Shown: piece after piece, positions 1-8,343 of the stretch
How positions within the stretch are numbered: the stretch's first letter is position 1
Layout: each line of letters opens with the position of its first letter
NCBI GenBank assembly: GCA_045809745.1
Contig: JBJMXE010000134.1
Span: 1 to 26,778 of the forward strand
Direction: 5' to 3'
Source of the DNA: DATFCK01 sp045809745
GTDB taxonomy: Bacteria; Verrucomicrobiota; Verrucomicrobiia; Chthoniobacterales; UBA10450
Length of the DNA: 26,778 nucleotides
Translations under genes and position numbers: made by a program
The notes under the pieces: generated by a model
Databases searched by the model: none
Seen by the model: only the letters and a program-made list of their open reading frames with translations
Told to the model about the DNA's origin: nothing

Positions 1-1018
1 CGCCGACCTGCCGTGTTACCTCAATCATCTTGTCATCATCGATCGCGATTGCGCCGCCGCCGGACTCGCGCAAAATCCGGAGCATTAGAAAATCGGCGAC
101 CGCTTTCGGCACTCGCAATCCCGAAGCGAGGGTATGAGCGTTGGGGAATTCGGTGGCACTTGTTTTGTTAGCCTCGAATGCCCGCACAATCGGCGCGCAA
201 CCACTGGCTTGGATGGAAAACATACGCGGGCGTTTCGATCCGATCCATCCCATTGCCTCCATCTCATCGAACGCTTTCCACATTCCGATGAGGCCGGTGC
301 CGCCGCCCGTTGGATAAAGGATCATGTCAGGCAACTGCCAGTGCATTTGCTCGGCCAGTTCGTAGCCCAGCGTTTTCTTCCCCTCGAGACGATAAGGCTC
401 CTTCAGAGTGGACATCTCGAACCAGCCTTCATCCGATTTGCGCCGGCCGATCTCCGCTCCGCAGTCAGTGATGAGTCCGTCGATTAACATCACATGCGCT
501 CCGAACTCGCGGCACTCGATGATGTTTGCCTTTGGCGTGTCCCGGGGCATGAACACAAACGCTTCGAGCCCGGCGCGGGCGGCATAGGCCGCCATGGCGC
601 CACCGGCGTTGCCTGCGCTGGGCACGGCGAGCTTGGTGGCTCCGAGATGTTTGGCCATCGAGACCGCCGCCGACATTCCGCGGGCTTTGAAGCTCTGGGT
701 TGGATTTACCGATTCGTCTTTGACGTAAAGATTATCGAACCCAAGTTGTCGGCCTAACCGTTCCGTCCGGAGCAGAGGAGTGCCGCCTTCACCTAACGAT
801 ACCGGTTCGATTGCGGTCGGTAATGGCAGTACTTCACGATAACGCCACATCGATCGGTCGCTCCGGGTCCTGAGAGATTCGCGAGTCCATATCCGTGCGA
901 CTTCCTGCAGGGCGTAGGTAGCCAGCAGTGGGCTGTTACATTTCGGGCAAAGATTTTGCAGCAGAGCCCAATCGTATTTCAGCTCGCAGCGTGAGCAGGT
1001 GAGATGAGTCAGGAACAT
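1..1018 (-). CDS. thrC: Threonine synthase (partial; 3' end outside window)
   Basis: Converts O-phosphohomoserine to threonine in the cytoplasm with pyridoxal phosphate. The minus-strand frame from ATG at 1018 is open for 339 codons and leaves the window at base 1, so the C-terminus is missing. An N-terminal zinc ribbon is visible (C8, C11, C24, C27), followed by LGEGGTPLLRTERLG at 75-89, the cofactor lysine in SFKARG (K111) and the phosphate-binding loop PTGGGTGLIG at 236-245. This is the zinc-ribbon type of threonine synthase also found in archaea and some bacteria. No clear Shine-Dalgarno precedes the ATG; the start was chosen because it directly precedes the ribbon. It diverges from the symporter gene at 1300. 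A related PLP fold-II enzyme is possible but the motif set favours ThrC. Confidence 0.9.
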   Translation of the reverse strand, partial: MFLTHLTCSRCELKYDWALLQNLCPKCNSPLLATYALQEVARIWTRESLRTRSDRSMWRYREVLPLPTAIEPVSLGEGGTPLLRTERLGRQLGFDNLYVKDESVNPTQSFKARGMSAAVSMAKHLGATKLAVPSAGNAGGAMAAYAARAGLEAFVFMPRDTPKANIIECREFGAHVMLIDGLITDCGAEIGRRKSDEGWFEMSTLKEPYRLEGKKTLGYELAEQMHWQLPDMILYPTGGGTGLIGMWKAFDEMEAMGWIGSKRPRMFSIQASGCAPIVRAFEANKTSATEFPNAHTLASGLRVPKAVADFLMLRILRESGGGAIAIDDDKMIEVTRQVG

Positions 1019-1048
1019 TTTGGAAGGAGGACCAAATTTCAACACAGA

Positions 1049-1083
1049 AGAGCAAAGAGCAAAGAGCAAAGGGCGAAGGGCGC
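1049..1083. repeat. Heptamer tandem repeat in a purine-rich tract
   Basis: Three exact AGAGCAA units are followed by two degenerate ones (AGGGCGA, AGGGCG). They start a strand-asymmetric purine-rich stretch that continues to about 1175 with AGAGCAGAGG/AGAGGACAGAGG-type words. It fills most of the 281-nt gap between divergent thrC and the symporter gene. No promoter could be assigned with confidence inside it. Confidence 0.7.
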
Positions 1084-1299
1084 GCGAGATCAGAGAGCAG
1101 AGGAAGACTAAGCGGAGAGGACAGAGGACGGAGGGCAATGAACAGAGAGCAGAGGGCAAAGGCAGGGCCAAAGCCGATTGAGATGGCTGAGATGATCGGA
1201 AGCATGATCCCGCTGAATCAGGGCTGACGACGGTTGTAATCGCCGGTGTTCTATTTTAGACACGGGGATTCCCGGCAGGGGAACTGAACACTCTTCATT

Positions 1300-2580
1300 G
1301 TGACAAAACGCTCCGCACGTCGTTGGTACCAGCCTGCTCTCACGACCCAGATCATGATCGGTTTGGTGGTGGGTGTGATTGTCGGCTGGATACGGCCCGA
1401 TTGGGGAAGCAAACTTTTCTTCCTCAGGGACATCTTCCTCAACCTGATCAAATCGATCATCGCCCCACTGGTCTTTTCGACAATCGTGGTCGGGATCGCC
1501 GGAGCCGGCGCCCTCCGAAATGTCGGCCGGATGGGAGCCAAGGCGCTGATTTATTTCGAGATCGTTACCACGGCTGCGTTATTCATCGGCCTGGCCGTGG
1601 TAAATCTTGTTAGGCCAGGTGCGGGAGTGATTTTGGCCTCCACCAACGCCGACGTGATCAAAACGATTGGGCAAACTCATCCGAAGACGCTGATCGAGAC
1701 ACTGGTTCACGCATTTCCGTCCAGCGTGATCGAAGCAATGGTACACGGGGACGTTCTCCAGATTGTGGCGTTCTCGGTCCTGTTTGCTGTTGCGGTTTCA
1801 GCGGTTGGCGAAAAGGGAGCCCCGATTATCCGCGCAATGGAGAGCCTGTCGCAGGTGATGTTCAAATTCACAAATTACGTGATGATGTTTGCTCCCGTAG
1901 GGGTTGGAGCGGCGATGGCTCACGCTGTCGGAACCCAAGGATTGGGCGTCCTGCTCAACCTGGGGAAGCTGATCCTGACCCTCTACCTGGCCTTGTTCAT
2001 CTTCATCTGTCTCGCTTTTGGACTCGTTATGTGGTTAGCCCGCATTCCGGTGCGGCAATTTGTTCGAGCGGTGCGGGAGCCGGCGGCCCTGGCATTTGCC
2101 ACCACCAGCAGTGAGTCAGCATTGCCGCGAGCGATGGAGAAGATGGAGGAATTCGGCGTCCCACGACATATCGTCGGCTTCGTGATGCCCACGGGGTATT
2201 CGTTCAATCTTGACGGCTCCACGCTGTACCTGGCCGTCGCGTCCGTTTTCGTGGCGCAGGCGGCCGAGGCCACCACCGGATTTCACATGAGCTTCGGACA
2301 CCAGGTCACGATGATGCTGACACTGATGATCAGTTCCAAAGGCGTGGCCGCCGTTCCCCGGGCGTCACTGGTGATCCTGCTTGCGACCTTGAACAGTTTT
2401 CTTCCCGCCGGAATGGGTCCGTTAGGCGTAGCTGTGATCTTCGGCGTCGATGAACTGATGGATATGGGACGCACCTGTGTCAATGTAATCGGGAACTGTC
2501 TGGCTACCGTCGTAGTTGCACGGTGGGAAGATGAGTTCGATGAACGCAGCGCGCGGCGGTTTGGATCGGCTGCGCCGTGA
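1300..2580 (+). CDS. Glutamate/C4-dicarboxylate:cation symporter (DAACS family)
   Basis: Inner-membrane secondary transporter importing acidic amino acids or C4-dicarboxylates with Na+ or H+ (GltP/DctA family). At 426 residues it has the family's usual length. Visible hallmarks are the HP1 tip TTSSES at 268-273, TM7 PTGYSFNLDG at 297-306, the HP2 segment SKGVAAVPR at 346-354 and TM8 DMGRTCVN at 388-395. By alignment to GltPh, D388, R391, T392 and N395 correspond to the substrate-binding D394, R397, T398 and N401; the Arg indicates an acidic side chain on the substrate. The start is GTG at 1300 with no strong Shine-Dalgarno. It diverges from thrC. Glutamate/aspartate and C4-dicarboxylates cannot be separated from sequence alone. 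Confidence 0.92.
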   Translation: MTKRSARRWYQPALTTQIMIGLVVGVIVGWIRPDWGSKLFFLRDIFLNLIKSIIAPLVFSTIVVGIAGAGALRNVGRMGAKALIYFEIVTTAALFIGLAVVNLVRPGAGVILASTNADVIKTIGQTHPKTLIETLVHAFPSSVIEAMVHGDVLQIVAFSVLFAVAVSAVGEKGAPIIRAMESLSQVMFKFTNYVMMFAPVGVGAAMAHAVGTQGLGVLLNLGKLILTLYLALFIFICLAFGLVMWLARIPVRQFVRAVREPAALAFATTSSESALPRAMEKMEEFGVPRHIVGFVMPTGYSFNLDGSTLYLAVASVFVAQAAEATTGFHMSFGHQVTMMLTLMISSKGVAAVPRASLVILLATLNSFLPAGMGPLGVAVIFGVDELMDMGRTCVNVIGNCLATVVVARWEDEFDERSARRFGSAAP

Positions 2581-2627
2581 GTGTCCGCGGCCGATCGCAC
2601 TTCACGTCGGGCCCTTACGCGTGAGCT

Positions 2628-2707
2628 GTTAGCGTCGGTTGAGACCGGCGAATCAGCAAAAATCGCAACTGAAACAAAGGACGCGGGGTCAGAGACCGTA
2701 GCTACAA
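2628..2707. repeat. Possible decayed double-hairpin element
   Basis: The 274-nt gap between the symporter and the next gene holds small hairpins CGGT-TGAG-ACCG (about 2636-2647) and GGTC-AGA-GACC (about 2687-2697), followed by GTAGCTACAAC. Spacing and the CTACAA edge resemble the better preserved elements at 15763-15830 and 18083-18145. A 62-codon frame starting GTG at 2581 overlaps it and is not considered real. Confidence 0.35.
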
Positions 2708-2838
2708 CTAAACGCCTGCGTTACCGGCAGCTGGTTGGCCGGCAAGGCGTGTCGGAGCATGTCCTTTGAGCTTGTAATTTTATCCGCCGGGGAATTAGGC
2801 TAACGATGGGCGCCGGGTCACATTCAGCCCGCCGTTTC

Positions 2839-2843
2839 GGAGG
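2839..2843 (+). promoter_or_regulatory. Ribosome binding site
   Basis: GGAGG lies 11 nt upstream of the ATG at 2855 and supports that start for the large secreted protein. Confidence 0.6.
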
Positions 2844-2854
2844 GCCATACGCTT

Positions 2855-5452
2855 ATGAACACAAACCGTGCTGGTTCGGCAGGTTACAATCGGGTGCGAA
2901 TTGGTTTCGCCATACTATGCCTGCTAGGCGGCTTGAGCTTGGCTAGGATAAGCGTTTCTCCGCCCGCGAGAAAAAGTAGCGCAGGCCCCAAGATTGGACT
3001 TTCGCGGCTCGATCTTCCGAGCACCAAATCGCGGCAAAGCAGGCCGATATTCAGTAACGTCGTGGCCGCAACCTCAGCGGCGCCGGCACCCGGCACTCCT
3101 ACTTTTGGCCACCCGGTGATCAGTGGAATTGGCGGTACCGGATTTGAGGAATCGATCCGGATCGATCCTACGAATCCTGATCGGATTTACACAAGTGCAC
3201 CGGGGACAGCGTCAGCCGACACAAGTTGGATCTGGCATTCGCTGGACGGCGGAAAGACCTTTAAGTGGGTGGTCGGAGCCACTCCGCTGGAAGGAAAAGT
3301 CACGACCTGTCATGGCGGTGGTGACACGGAAATATTGGTCGACGGCCAGGGGCGGCTTTACTTCAACGATCTGACGCTCGCGAATTTTAGCACGGCGCGG
3401 TCCGATGACGGCGGCACGACATTCACCTGCAGCAACACTGGGGTGCCGGATACCGCGGTGGATCGGCAGTGGTACGCGGTCGATGGCGATCCGTTGAATG
3501 GCGGAAGCCTGTATTTGGCTAACGACGAAATCGGGCCGGGTGCGCCGATGTGCGGCAGCAGCGCGGGCAATAACGTACTGGTGATGTACCGCTCGCCGGT
3601 GACCAGCGCGTTGGGGTCCACCGCCGGCATTGAATTCGGTCCAGCGAACCACGTGAGCGCGGTCGGCTCGTGCGATGAAGCCATCATGGGGAACAATGAG
3701 GTTAGTCCGGTTGCGACGACTTTAGGTCAGCCGAATGGTTTGGGCGGGTTCGCGACGCTGCCAAACCCGGTCAAGCATGTCTTCGTTATTCATGACAACG
3801 CGCAGTTGGACAAAGTCCTGATCGGCCGGTGTTTTCCTGTCGCCTTTGGCGCGGCCGTGGACAACGTGAGCGACCCCAGCGGCCTGAATTGCACAGACAG
3901 AATGATTGCCGATTTAGGCCCTAACCAGAAGACTGGCGGCGATTTTCCGACAATGGCCATCGATAAAGCCGGAAATCTGTATGCGGTGTGGGAGCAGGCG
4001 CCGGTCGATCCCAGCGGCAACATCGTGGGAGACACGGTGATGATGTACTCCTATTCCGCCGATCAAGGCAACACCTGGGCGACTCCGATTCAGATCGACA
4101 CTTCGGGATCATCCGACGGTGTTTTGCACAACAACGTGTTCGCCTGGATCGCCGCCGGCGACGATGGCCGGGTAAATATTGTGTGGTACGGCACGCCATC
4201 GCTCGGCAATCCGGACGACCAAACGTGCGGAGTCAACGCTCCATTGCCACCGACACAGGGCAAGAATATTAACGGGCCGGATTCAGTAGACGGCTTGTGG
4301 ACTCTCTGGATGACGCAGAGCACCAACGCGCACGCTGCTGCTCCGACGTTCACCGCGCCGATTCGGGCCAGCGAGCATCACATTCATCGCGGCAGCGTGC
4401 AGACATTGCTGGGGGGCCAGTGCGGCAATCGCGCTTTGGGAGATTACCTGCAATTGCGAACCGGCCCGCAAGGCGAAGCTCACATTAGCTATGCTGATTC
4501 CAACAATATCATCGGTGCTGCCGTCGGACACGCGATGTACGTTCGACAAAATGGCGGCACCAGTTTGATCGCAGCGAGTTCGCCCATCAGCGTCGGTGGC
4601 CTAACGCCGTTCAACGGCATTTCGGATCCGGCAGGCGATGGAAAGTACGAAGCGGGTGGTATCAGCAGCGCGAACATGCCGCAGCTGGATATTTTGAAGT
4701 CCAATATCGTCAGGACGACAAGCTCGCCCTGTTCCACAGCGGCGCCTTGCTACAAATTCGCGATGCAGCTCAATAACCTGACTCTCGCCCCTGCGCCTGC
4801 CCAGGATCCAGACACTGATCTCGTTTGGTCAACGCAGTGGTTCGTGCCATCCAGCACCGACTCCAATGGTGGCAAAAATTACCATGTATATGCCGAGTCT
4901 TTTAACGGCGCTGCTTTGCAATGTTTTGTCGGCGAGAACGCGGTGGAACTGGTCGGGGGCGGGGGTGTACTCACCTATCCCGGTCGAACGCAGCTGCCGG
5001 CGGCCAATTGTCAATCAACCCTTGGACCGAACGGAACGATCACGATCTATCTTCCCGTCGCTGCGGTGAACGAGCCCGGAGCAATCGACAATCGGTTGCA
5101 CGAAGTAACCGCTACCACGATGACATTGCAGCAACGCGCGAACACAAACGCTGATACGTTCAGCGTTGGAATCGGTGGCTCATTCTTCAATCTCGTCGAT
5201 GTGGCGCAGCCCTATGTCTTCGACCTCACCGAATTGAAGATCACATCAATTACGCGGTTGGGGAACGGGCATATTGTTTTGCAGTGTCAGGGTGTGCCTA
5301 ACCAGCTGAATACAATCCAATCTTCCATCGATCTAAGCGCCGGGTTCTCATTCCTTGACAGCGTGATGGCTGATGGCAATGGAATGTTTCAGTACGAGGA
5401 CATGAACTCCGGACCGCTCACAAGAGAGTTTTATCGGCTGACGCTGCCGTAG
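2855..5452 (+). CDS. Exported Asp-box (BNR/sialidase-like) propeller protein with C-terminal Verrucomicrobia-type module
   Basis: An 865-residue protein with an N-terminal hydrophobic export segment (about 14-30) after a basic start. Three Asp-box-like turns, SLDGGKTF at 129-136, SDDGGTTF at 183-190 and SADQGNTW at 401-408, point to a BNR/sialidase-type beta-propeller. Catalytic sialidase residues were not identified, so enzymatic activity is not claimed. The last 70 or so residues (LQCQGVPNQLNTIQSSIDL... ending FYRLTLP) resemble the C-terminal module seen on many large exported Verrucomicrobia proteins. Cysteines are spread along the chain, consistent with an oxidising compartment. It stands alone between the symporter and a convergent permease gene and is probably a cell-surface or secreted protein. 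Confidence 0.75.
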   Translation: MNTNRAGSAGYNRVRIGFAILCLLGGLSLARISVSPPARKSSAGPKIGLSRLDLPSTKSRQSRPIFSNVVAATSAAPAPGTPTFGHPVISGIGGTGFEESIRIDPTNPDRIYTSAPGTASADTSWIWHSLDGGKTFKWVVGATPLEGKVTTCHGGGDTEILVDGQGRLYFNDLTLANFSTARSDDGGTTFTCSNTGVPDTAVDRQWYAVDGDPLNGGSLYLANDEIGPGAPMCGSSAGNNVLVMYRSPVTSALGSTAGIEFGPANHVSAVGSCDEAIMGNNEVSPVATTLGQPNGLGGFATLPNPVKHVFVIHDNAQLDKVLIGRCFPVAFGAAVDNVSDPSGLNCTDRMIADLGPNQKTGGDFPTMAIDKAGNLYAVWEQAPVDPSGNIVGDTVMMYSYSADQGNTWATPIQIDTSGSSDGVLHNNVFAWIAAGDDGRVNIVWYGTPSLGNPDDQTCGVNAPLPPTQGKNINGPDSVDGLWTLWMTQSTNAHAAAPTFTAPIRASEHHIHRGSVQTLLGGQCGNRALGDYLQLRTGPQGEAHISYADSNNIIGAAVGHAMYVRQNGGTSLIAASSPISVGGLTPFNGISDPAGDGKYEAGGISSANMPQLDILKSNIVRTTSSPCSTAAPCYKFAMQLNNLTLAPAPAQDPDTDLVWSTQWFVPSSTDSNGGKNYHVYAESFNGAALQCFVGENAVELVGGGGVLTYPGRTQLPAANCQSTLGPNGTITIYLPVAAVNEPGAIDNRLHEVTATTMTLQQRANTNADTFSVGIGGSFFNLVDVAQPYVFDLTELKITSITRLGNGHIVLQCQGVPNQLNTIQSSIDLSAGFSFLDSVMADGNGMFQYEDMNSGPLTREFYRLTLP

Positions 5453-5515
5453 GGGCTTTGATACCCAGAGATCACGGCGGACGCGGAAAGACTATACGAC
5501 GTTCGTGTCAGACTG

Positions 5516-5588
5516 TAACGGCGGTCTATGACCGCCGAACAACTCGCGGTTCAGTGAAATACAAGACGGCGGTCTTAGACCGCCGTTA
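5516..5588. repeat. Double-hairpin REP-like element
   Basis: Two near-identical hairpins, CGGCGGTC-TAT-GACCGCCG (5519-5537) and ACGGCGGTC-TTA-GACCGCCGT (5566-5586), lie 28 nt apart. The outer edges TAACGGCGGTC (5516-5526) and GACCGCCGTTA (5578-5588) are an 11-bp perfect inverted repeat. The element sits between two convergent genes ending at 5452 and 5610 and could also act as a bidirectional terminator, although no T-run follows either stem. Confidence 0.8.
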
Positions 5589-5609
5589 GAGGAAGTGAGC
5601 ACCGGCTCG

Positions 5610-6776
5610 TTAGCTGAGGAATTCGGCCAACGGATCCATTGGCTTGATATGCGAGCAGAAGATTTTGAACGCGGCGAGGATCGGGACGGCCAGAATGATT
5701 CCCGGTATTCCCCAGATCCAGCCCCAGAAGGTCAGCGACAACAGGATCATCACCGGATTCAGGGTCAGTGACCGGCCCATCACCCAGGGAGTTACGAAAT
5801 TTCCTTCCAAGGTTGCGAATGCGAGATACACACCCGGAAAGATCAAAGCGTAGCCGAGGCTGTCGAAGCTCAGGATCGCACCCAATGTGATGCAGACGAT
5901 CCCAGTTAGGGCGCCCAGATAAGGAACAAAATTCAGCACCGCGACCAAGGCTCCCCACATGATGGGATTGCGCAGGCCGAGAGCGCCAACGGTAATCCCT
6001 ACCGCCAACCCGAGCCCGGCGTTGATGAGTGTCTGGGTAAAAAGATAACGGGAGACCTGGCCTTCGATCTCTGACGCGATGCACACGGCGCGTTTCTTGT
6101 CCGATAATGTGGGCAGGAGCTTGATCAGCTTTCCGAGGAACACGCCGTCGTAGGCAAGAAGGAAGTATAACAAGATCAAAACGAGAACCGCACTAACCAC
6201 AAGCTCCGGGGTGCGTACCATCAAAGTGTCGGAGATCGGGTGTCTGCGAATCTCAACCGCCGCTGGTTGTTTACCCGTGGCAGGAGTGGTCGTAGTCGCT
6301 AGCTTCTCGATTTCACCGCTGGCCTGCGCGACTTTTTCCATTGGTTGCCTCAACGGCAACAGCTTCCGCTGAACTTGTTGGATACTGAAGGGCGCCTTTT
6401 CTATCCACCCCGACACCGGAGCAGCCAGCATCGAAACGCCGTAGCCGGCAACTCCAATAAACGTAATCAACACAAGGGCGGCACCAAGCGGAGGCGAGAT
6501 TTTGAGCCTGGCGAGCGCTCGAATAATGGGACGCAGCAGATAACTCAACATCAGGGCCAAAACGAGAGGCAGCAGAACTGCGCGGGTAAAGTAGATCGTG
6601 TACAACACAGCCAGGATGAACAGCCCGGTCAGCGCCAGCGACCGGATATCGAAGGGCTTGCTGAGCAGATCCGCAATCCGAGTGCGACCCGGCGTGTCTG
6701 TTACAGCCTCGCCGTTCTCATCGGCGATGACAGGCGGAGACGCGGTGAGGCCGGGTTGGATCTCTTGCAGCATCAA
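5610..6776 (-). CDS. AI-2E family transporter (TqsA/PerM-like permease)
   Basis: A 388-residue integral membrane protein of the AI-2E/PerM family. Hydrophobic pairs lie at about 47-85 and 95-120; then comes a soluble stretch of about 100 residues, then a C-terminal membrane bundle from about 190 on. Family-typical motifs are FTRAVLLPLVLALMLSYLLRP near the N-terminus, NFVPYLG in the second half and the GIPGIILAVPILA ending. Members have been linked to AI-2 export, Na+/H+ exchange or K+ transport, so the substrate here is unknown. The N-terminal 40 residues are hydrophilic and the start may lie a few codons off. The response regulator gene upstream on the same strand is 355 nt away, so they probably do not share an operon. 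Confidence 0.88.
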   Translation of the reverse strand: MMLQEIQPGLTASPPVIADENGEAVTDTPGRTRIADLLSKPFDIRSLALTGLFILAVLYTIYFTRAVLLPLVLALMLSYLLRPIIRALARLKISPPLGAALVLITFIGVAGYGVSMLAAPVSGWIEKAPFSIQQVQRKLLPLRQPMEKVAQASGEIEKLATTTTPATGKQPAAVEIRRHPISDTLMVRTPELVVSAVLVLILLYFLLAYDGVFLGKLIKLLPTLSDKKRAVCIASEIEGQVSRYLFTQTLINAGLGLAVGITVGALGLRNPIMWGALVAVLNFVPYLGALTGIVCITLGAILSFDSLGYALIFPGVYLAFATLEGNFVTPWVMGRSLTLNPVMILLSLTFWGWIWGIPGIILAVPILAAFKIFCSHIKPMDPLAEFLS

Positions 6777-6964
6777 TGTGATGGACGAACCTTCATGCAG
6801 TTTTATTCCAGATTACTACGAGAGCAACAACGGCGTCTTGGTTCGGGATGTTGCCGGCTCAGAATACTGTTGGCGCAACGCGGCGCTAAAGCGACCGCAG
6901 AACGACAATGAGGGGAGCGGCGCCCGAACAATTCCGAGCACAACCACACCCGGAGCGGAGCAGT

Positions 6965-7047
6965 TGTAGGGCGTCCGTGACAGACGCCGGGACTGCCGTC
7001 CGGCACAGGCGCTGAGATTAGTGCGCCGGTTGGAGACCCCCGCTACA
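6965..7047. repeat. Double-hairpin element with TGTAG/CTACA ends
   Basis: The 355-nt gap between the permease and the response regulator contains a segment bounded by TGTAG (6965-6969) and CTACA (7043-7047). Inside are GGCGTC/GACGCC (6970-6975 and 6983-6988), a small GCCG-TC-CGGC stem and a GGCGC/GCGCC stem. It matches the edges and layout of the elements at 15763 and 18083. The rest of the gap (6777-6964) shows no convincing gene. Confidence 0.6.
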
Positions 7048-7064
7048 AGGAGCAGAGTGGGAAA

Positions 7065-7100
7065 CGATCATGATCATGAGCATGATCAGGATCAGGATCA
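7065..7100. repeat. Hexamer tandem repeat (NGATCA)
   Basis: Six adjacent hexamers read cGATCA, tGATCA, tGAGCA, tGATCA, gGATCA, gGATCA. They are rich in GATC sites and lie just downstream of the response regulator stop codon and next to the hairpin element at 6965-7047. Confidence 0.75.
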
Positions 7101-7131
7101 GGAGGGAAAATACCAGAAATCGCGTTACCGA

Positions 7132-7578
7132 CTAGAGCGAGGCGCTGAAACTCTGCTCGGGCTCGTCATTCAGTGAACTGTCACAAACCCGGAAGTAGTT
7201 CGTCTCGGGTTGAACCACGGTCTGCGTCGGAAACGCATAGGCGCTGTTCAACGCATCTTCCAGCTGCTCGATGTCCACCGGCTTCGCCAGCACCCGAATC
7301 GCTCCGGCGTCCTGCAAATCGGCAAGGTGAGACCAGGCTGAAACCAGAATCACGCGAGCGGATGGATTCTTCGCCAGGATGTTGCGGCACGCCGTCCCGC
7401 CGTTGAGCTTGGACATCCAGTAGTCCATCAAAACCACGTCCGGTTTATGCCGGGTATAGGCCTGAATGGCTTCGATGCCCGAGCCGACCACCTCGACGAC
7501 CTCATGATTACATTCGGAAACGAGATGCGCCAGAGTGGTTCCCACGCTCTTTTGATCGTCGGCGATCAATACCCTCAT
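7132..7578 (-). CDS. Single-domain response regulator (receiver only)
   Basis: A 148-residue cytoplasmic receiver protein. The acidic pair D7-D8 (LIADDQ), the phospho-acceptor D52 (VVLMDYWM), the hydroxyl switch residue S80 and K99 in AKP are all present, so phosphorylation is expected. No output domain follows; the C-terminal 30 residues look unstructured. The usual MP after the phospho-Asp loop is MS here. No histidine kinase is encoded nearby, so it is an orphan that probably acts by protein-protein contact or accepts phosphate from a distant kinase. No strong Shine-Dalgarno precedes the ATG. Confidence 0.9.
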   Translation of the reverse strand: MRVLIADDQKSVGTTLAHLVSECNHEVVEVVGSGIEAIQAYTRHKPDVVLMDYWMSKLNGGTACRNILAKNPSARVILVSAWSHLADLQDAGAIRVLAKPVDIEQLEDALNSAYAFPTQTVVQPETNYFRVCDSSLNDEPEQSFSASL

Positions 7579-7652
7579 TAGTAGTACTGCGAGAATTTTT
7601 CGTGCCAGAGCCCTGGATTTCTGTTTTCCCGAGGGGATGTGACTCCCCCGGC

Positions 7653-7750
7653 GGGCAGGTCGGCCGCCGTAGCGAAAATGAGTCTTAATTACGAGTCGCC
7701 GATTGCCGTGTTACACGGGTGGCGTGCTCGTTCGCTACGGCCGCTGCCCG
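7653..7750. repeat. Long imperfect inverted repeat
   Basis: CGGGCAG...CCGTAGCGAA (7653-7676) pairs with TTCGCTACGG...CTGCCCG (7731-7750). The inner CCGTAGCGAA/TTCGCTACGG arm is a perfect 10 bp, and further pairing (ACGAG with CTCGT) continues inwards. The structure fills the middle of the 292-nt gap between the response regulator and the KTSC gene. No gene was found in this gap. Confidence 0.6.
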
Positions 7751-7870
7751 ATTGTCGCTCTGGTGGCGCCAAATCCTTACGGCCGAACCAGTAAGAAAAG
7801 CAAATAGCACAAATGCGATGATGCGTTTCTCCTGTTTGGTAAGTACCAGGCCGCGCATGAACTCCTGGCG

Positions 7871-8215
7871 CTATTTGCGCGCAACCGAGTGTCCACTACC
7901 GCGAACTCGGAGCGATCGATAGCGGCCTTTGATGTTCCAATCGTAGAATTGCGTCTTGGATTCGGAGCTGCGGAATGCGCTATAAACGTCGGCTGGTACG
8001 TCGAGATACCGGTAGATAGCGCCATTGCAGAATTCCACCTCCAGAATTCGGAGCCGCCTGCTGTATCCGGCGGTGGCCAGGGCAGTGGACGCGAGTGGTT
8101 CCCGCCGGATGTGCGAAATGACCGGACCCGGCTCGGCAGCAGGCAAGACCGGAGCGCTCCACCCGAGCATCACCAGCACAATACTGCCGGCAACGCGGGA
8201 TCGGATGATCGCCAT
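7871..8215 (-). CDS. Exported KTSC-domain protein
   Basis: A 114-residue protein with a signal peptide (basic MAIIRSR start, hydrophobic 9-22, cleavage probably near PAAEP) followed by a KTSC domain. The domain reads STALATAGY, then LEVEFCNGAIYRYLDVP, then ESKTQFYDWNIKGRYRSLRV, matching the conserved order of that family, named for the lysyl-tRNA synthetase C-terminal domain. Most KTSC proteins are cytoplasmic and of unknown function; the leader here places it outside the cytoplasm. It lies 128 nt downstream of the LolA-like gene on the same strand and may be the last gene of that transcript, although the gap makes this uncertain. Confidence 0.8.
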   Translation of the reverse strand: MAIIRSRVAGSIVLVMLGWSAPVLPAAEPGPVISHIRREPLASTALATAGYSRRLRILEVEFCNGAIYRYLDVPADVYSAFRSSESKTQFYDWNIKGRYRSLRVRGSGHSVARK

Positions 8216-8343
8216 GCGGCCATGTTAGGGGGGCGGCGCCTTACACGTCGAGAAGCTTTATCGACGAACATCGCCTGTTCTTTTCGCGTGGGCCGCGCGC
8301 CGCCCGGGTCTCATCGGCGAGCCGCCGGTGCCACGTCCTGCCG

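Noticed and set aside
134..757. Two plus-strand frames opposite threonine synthase
   Set aside because: The minus frame is open throughout and carries the zinc ribbon and PLP lysine motifs.
2581..2769. 62-codon frame starting GTG directly after the symporter stop
   Set aside because: No ribosome site, no recognised domain, and it spans a likely decayed repeat element.
6345..6911. 188-codon plus frame opposite the AI-2E permease gene
   Set aside because: It is Gln/Arg-rich low-complexity translation antisense to a well supported membrane protein.
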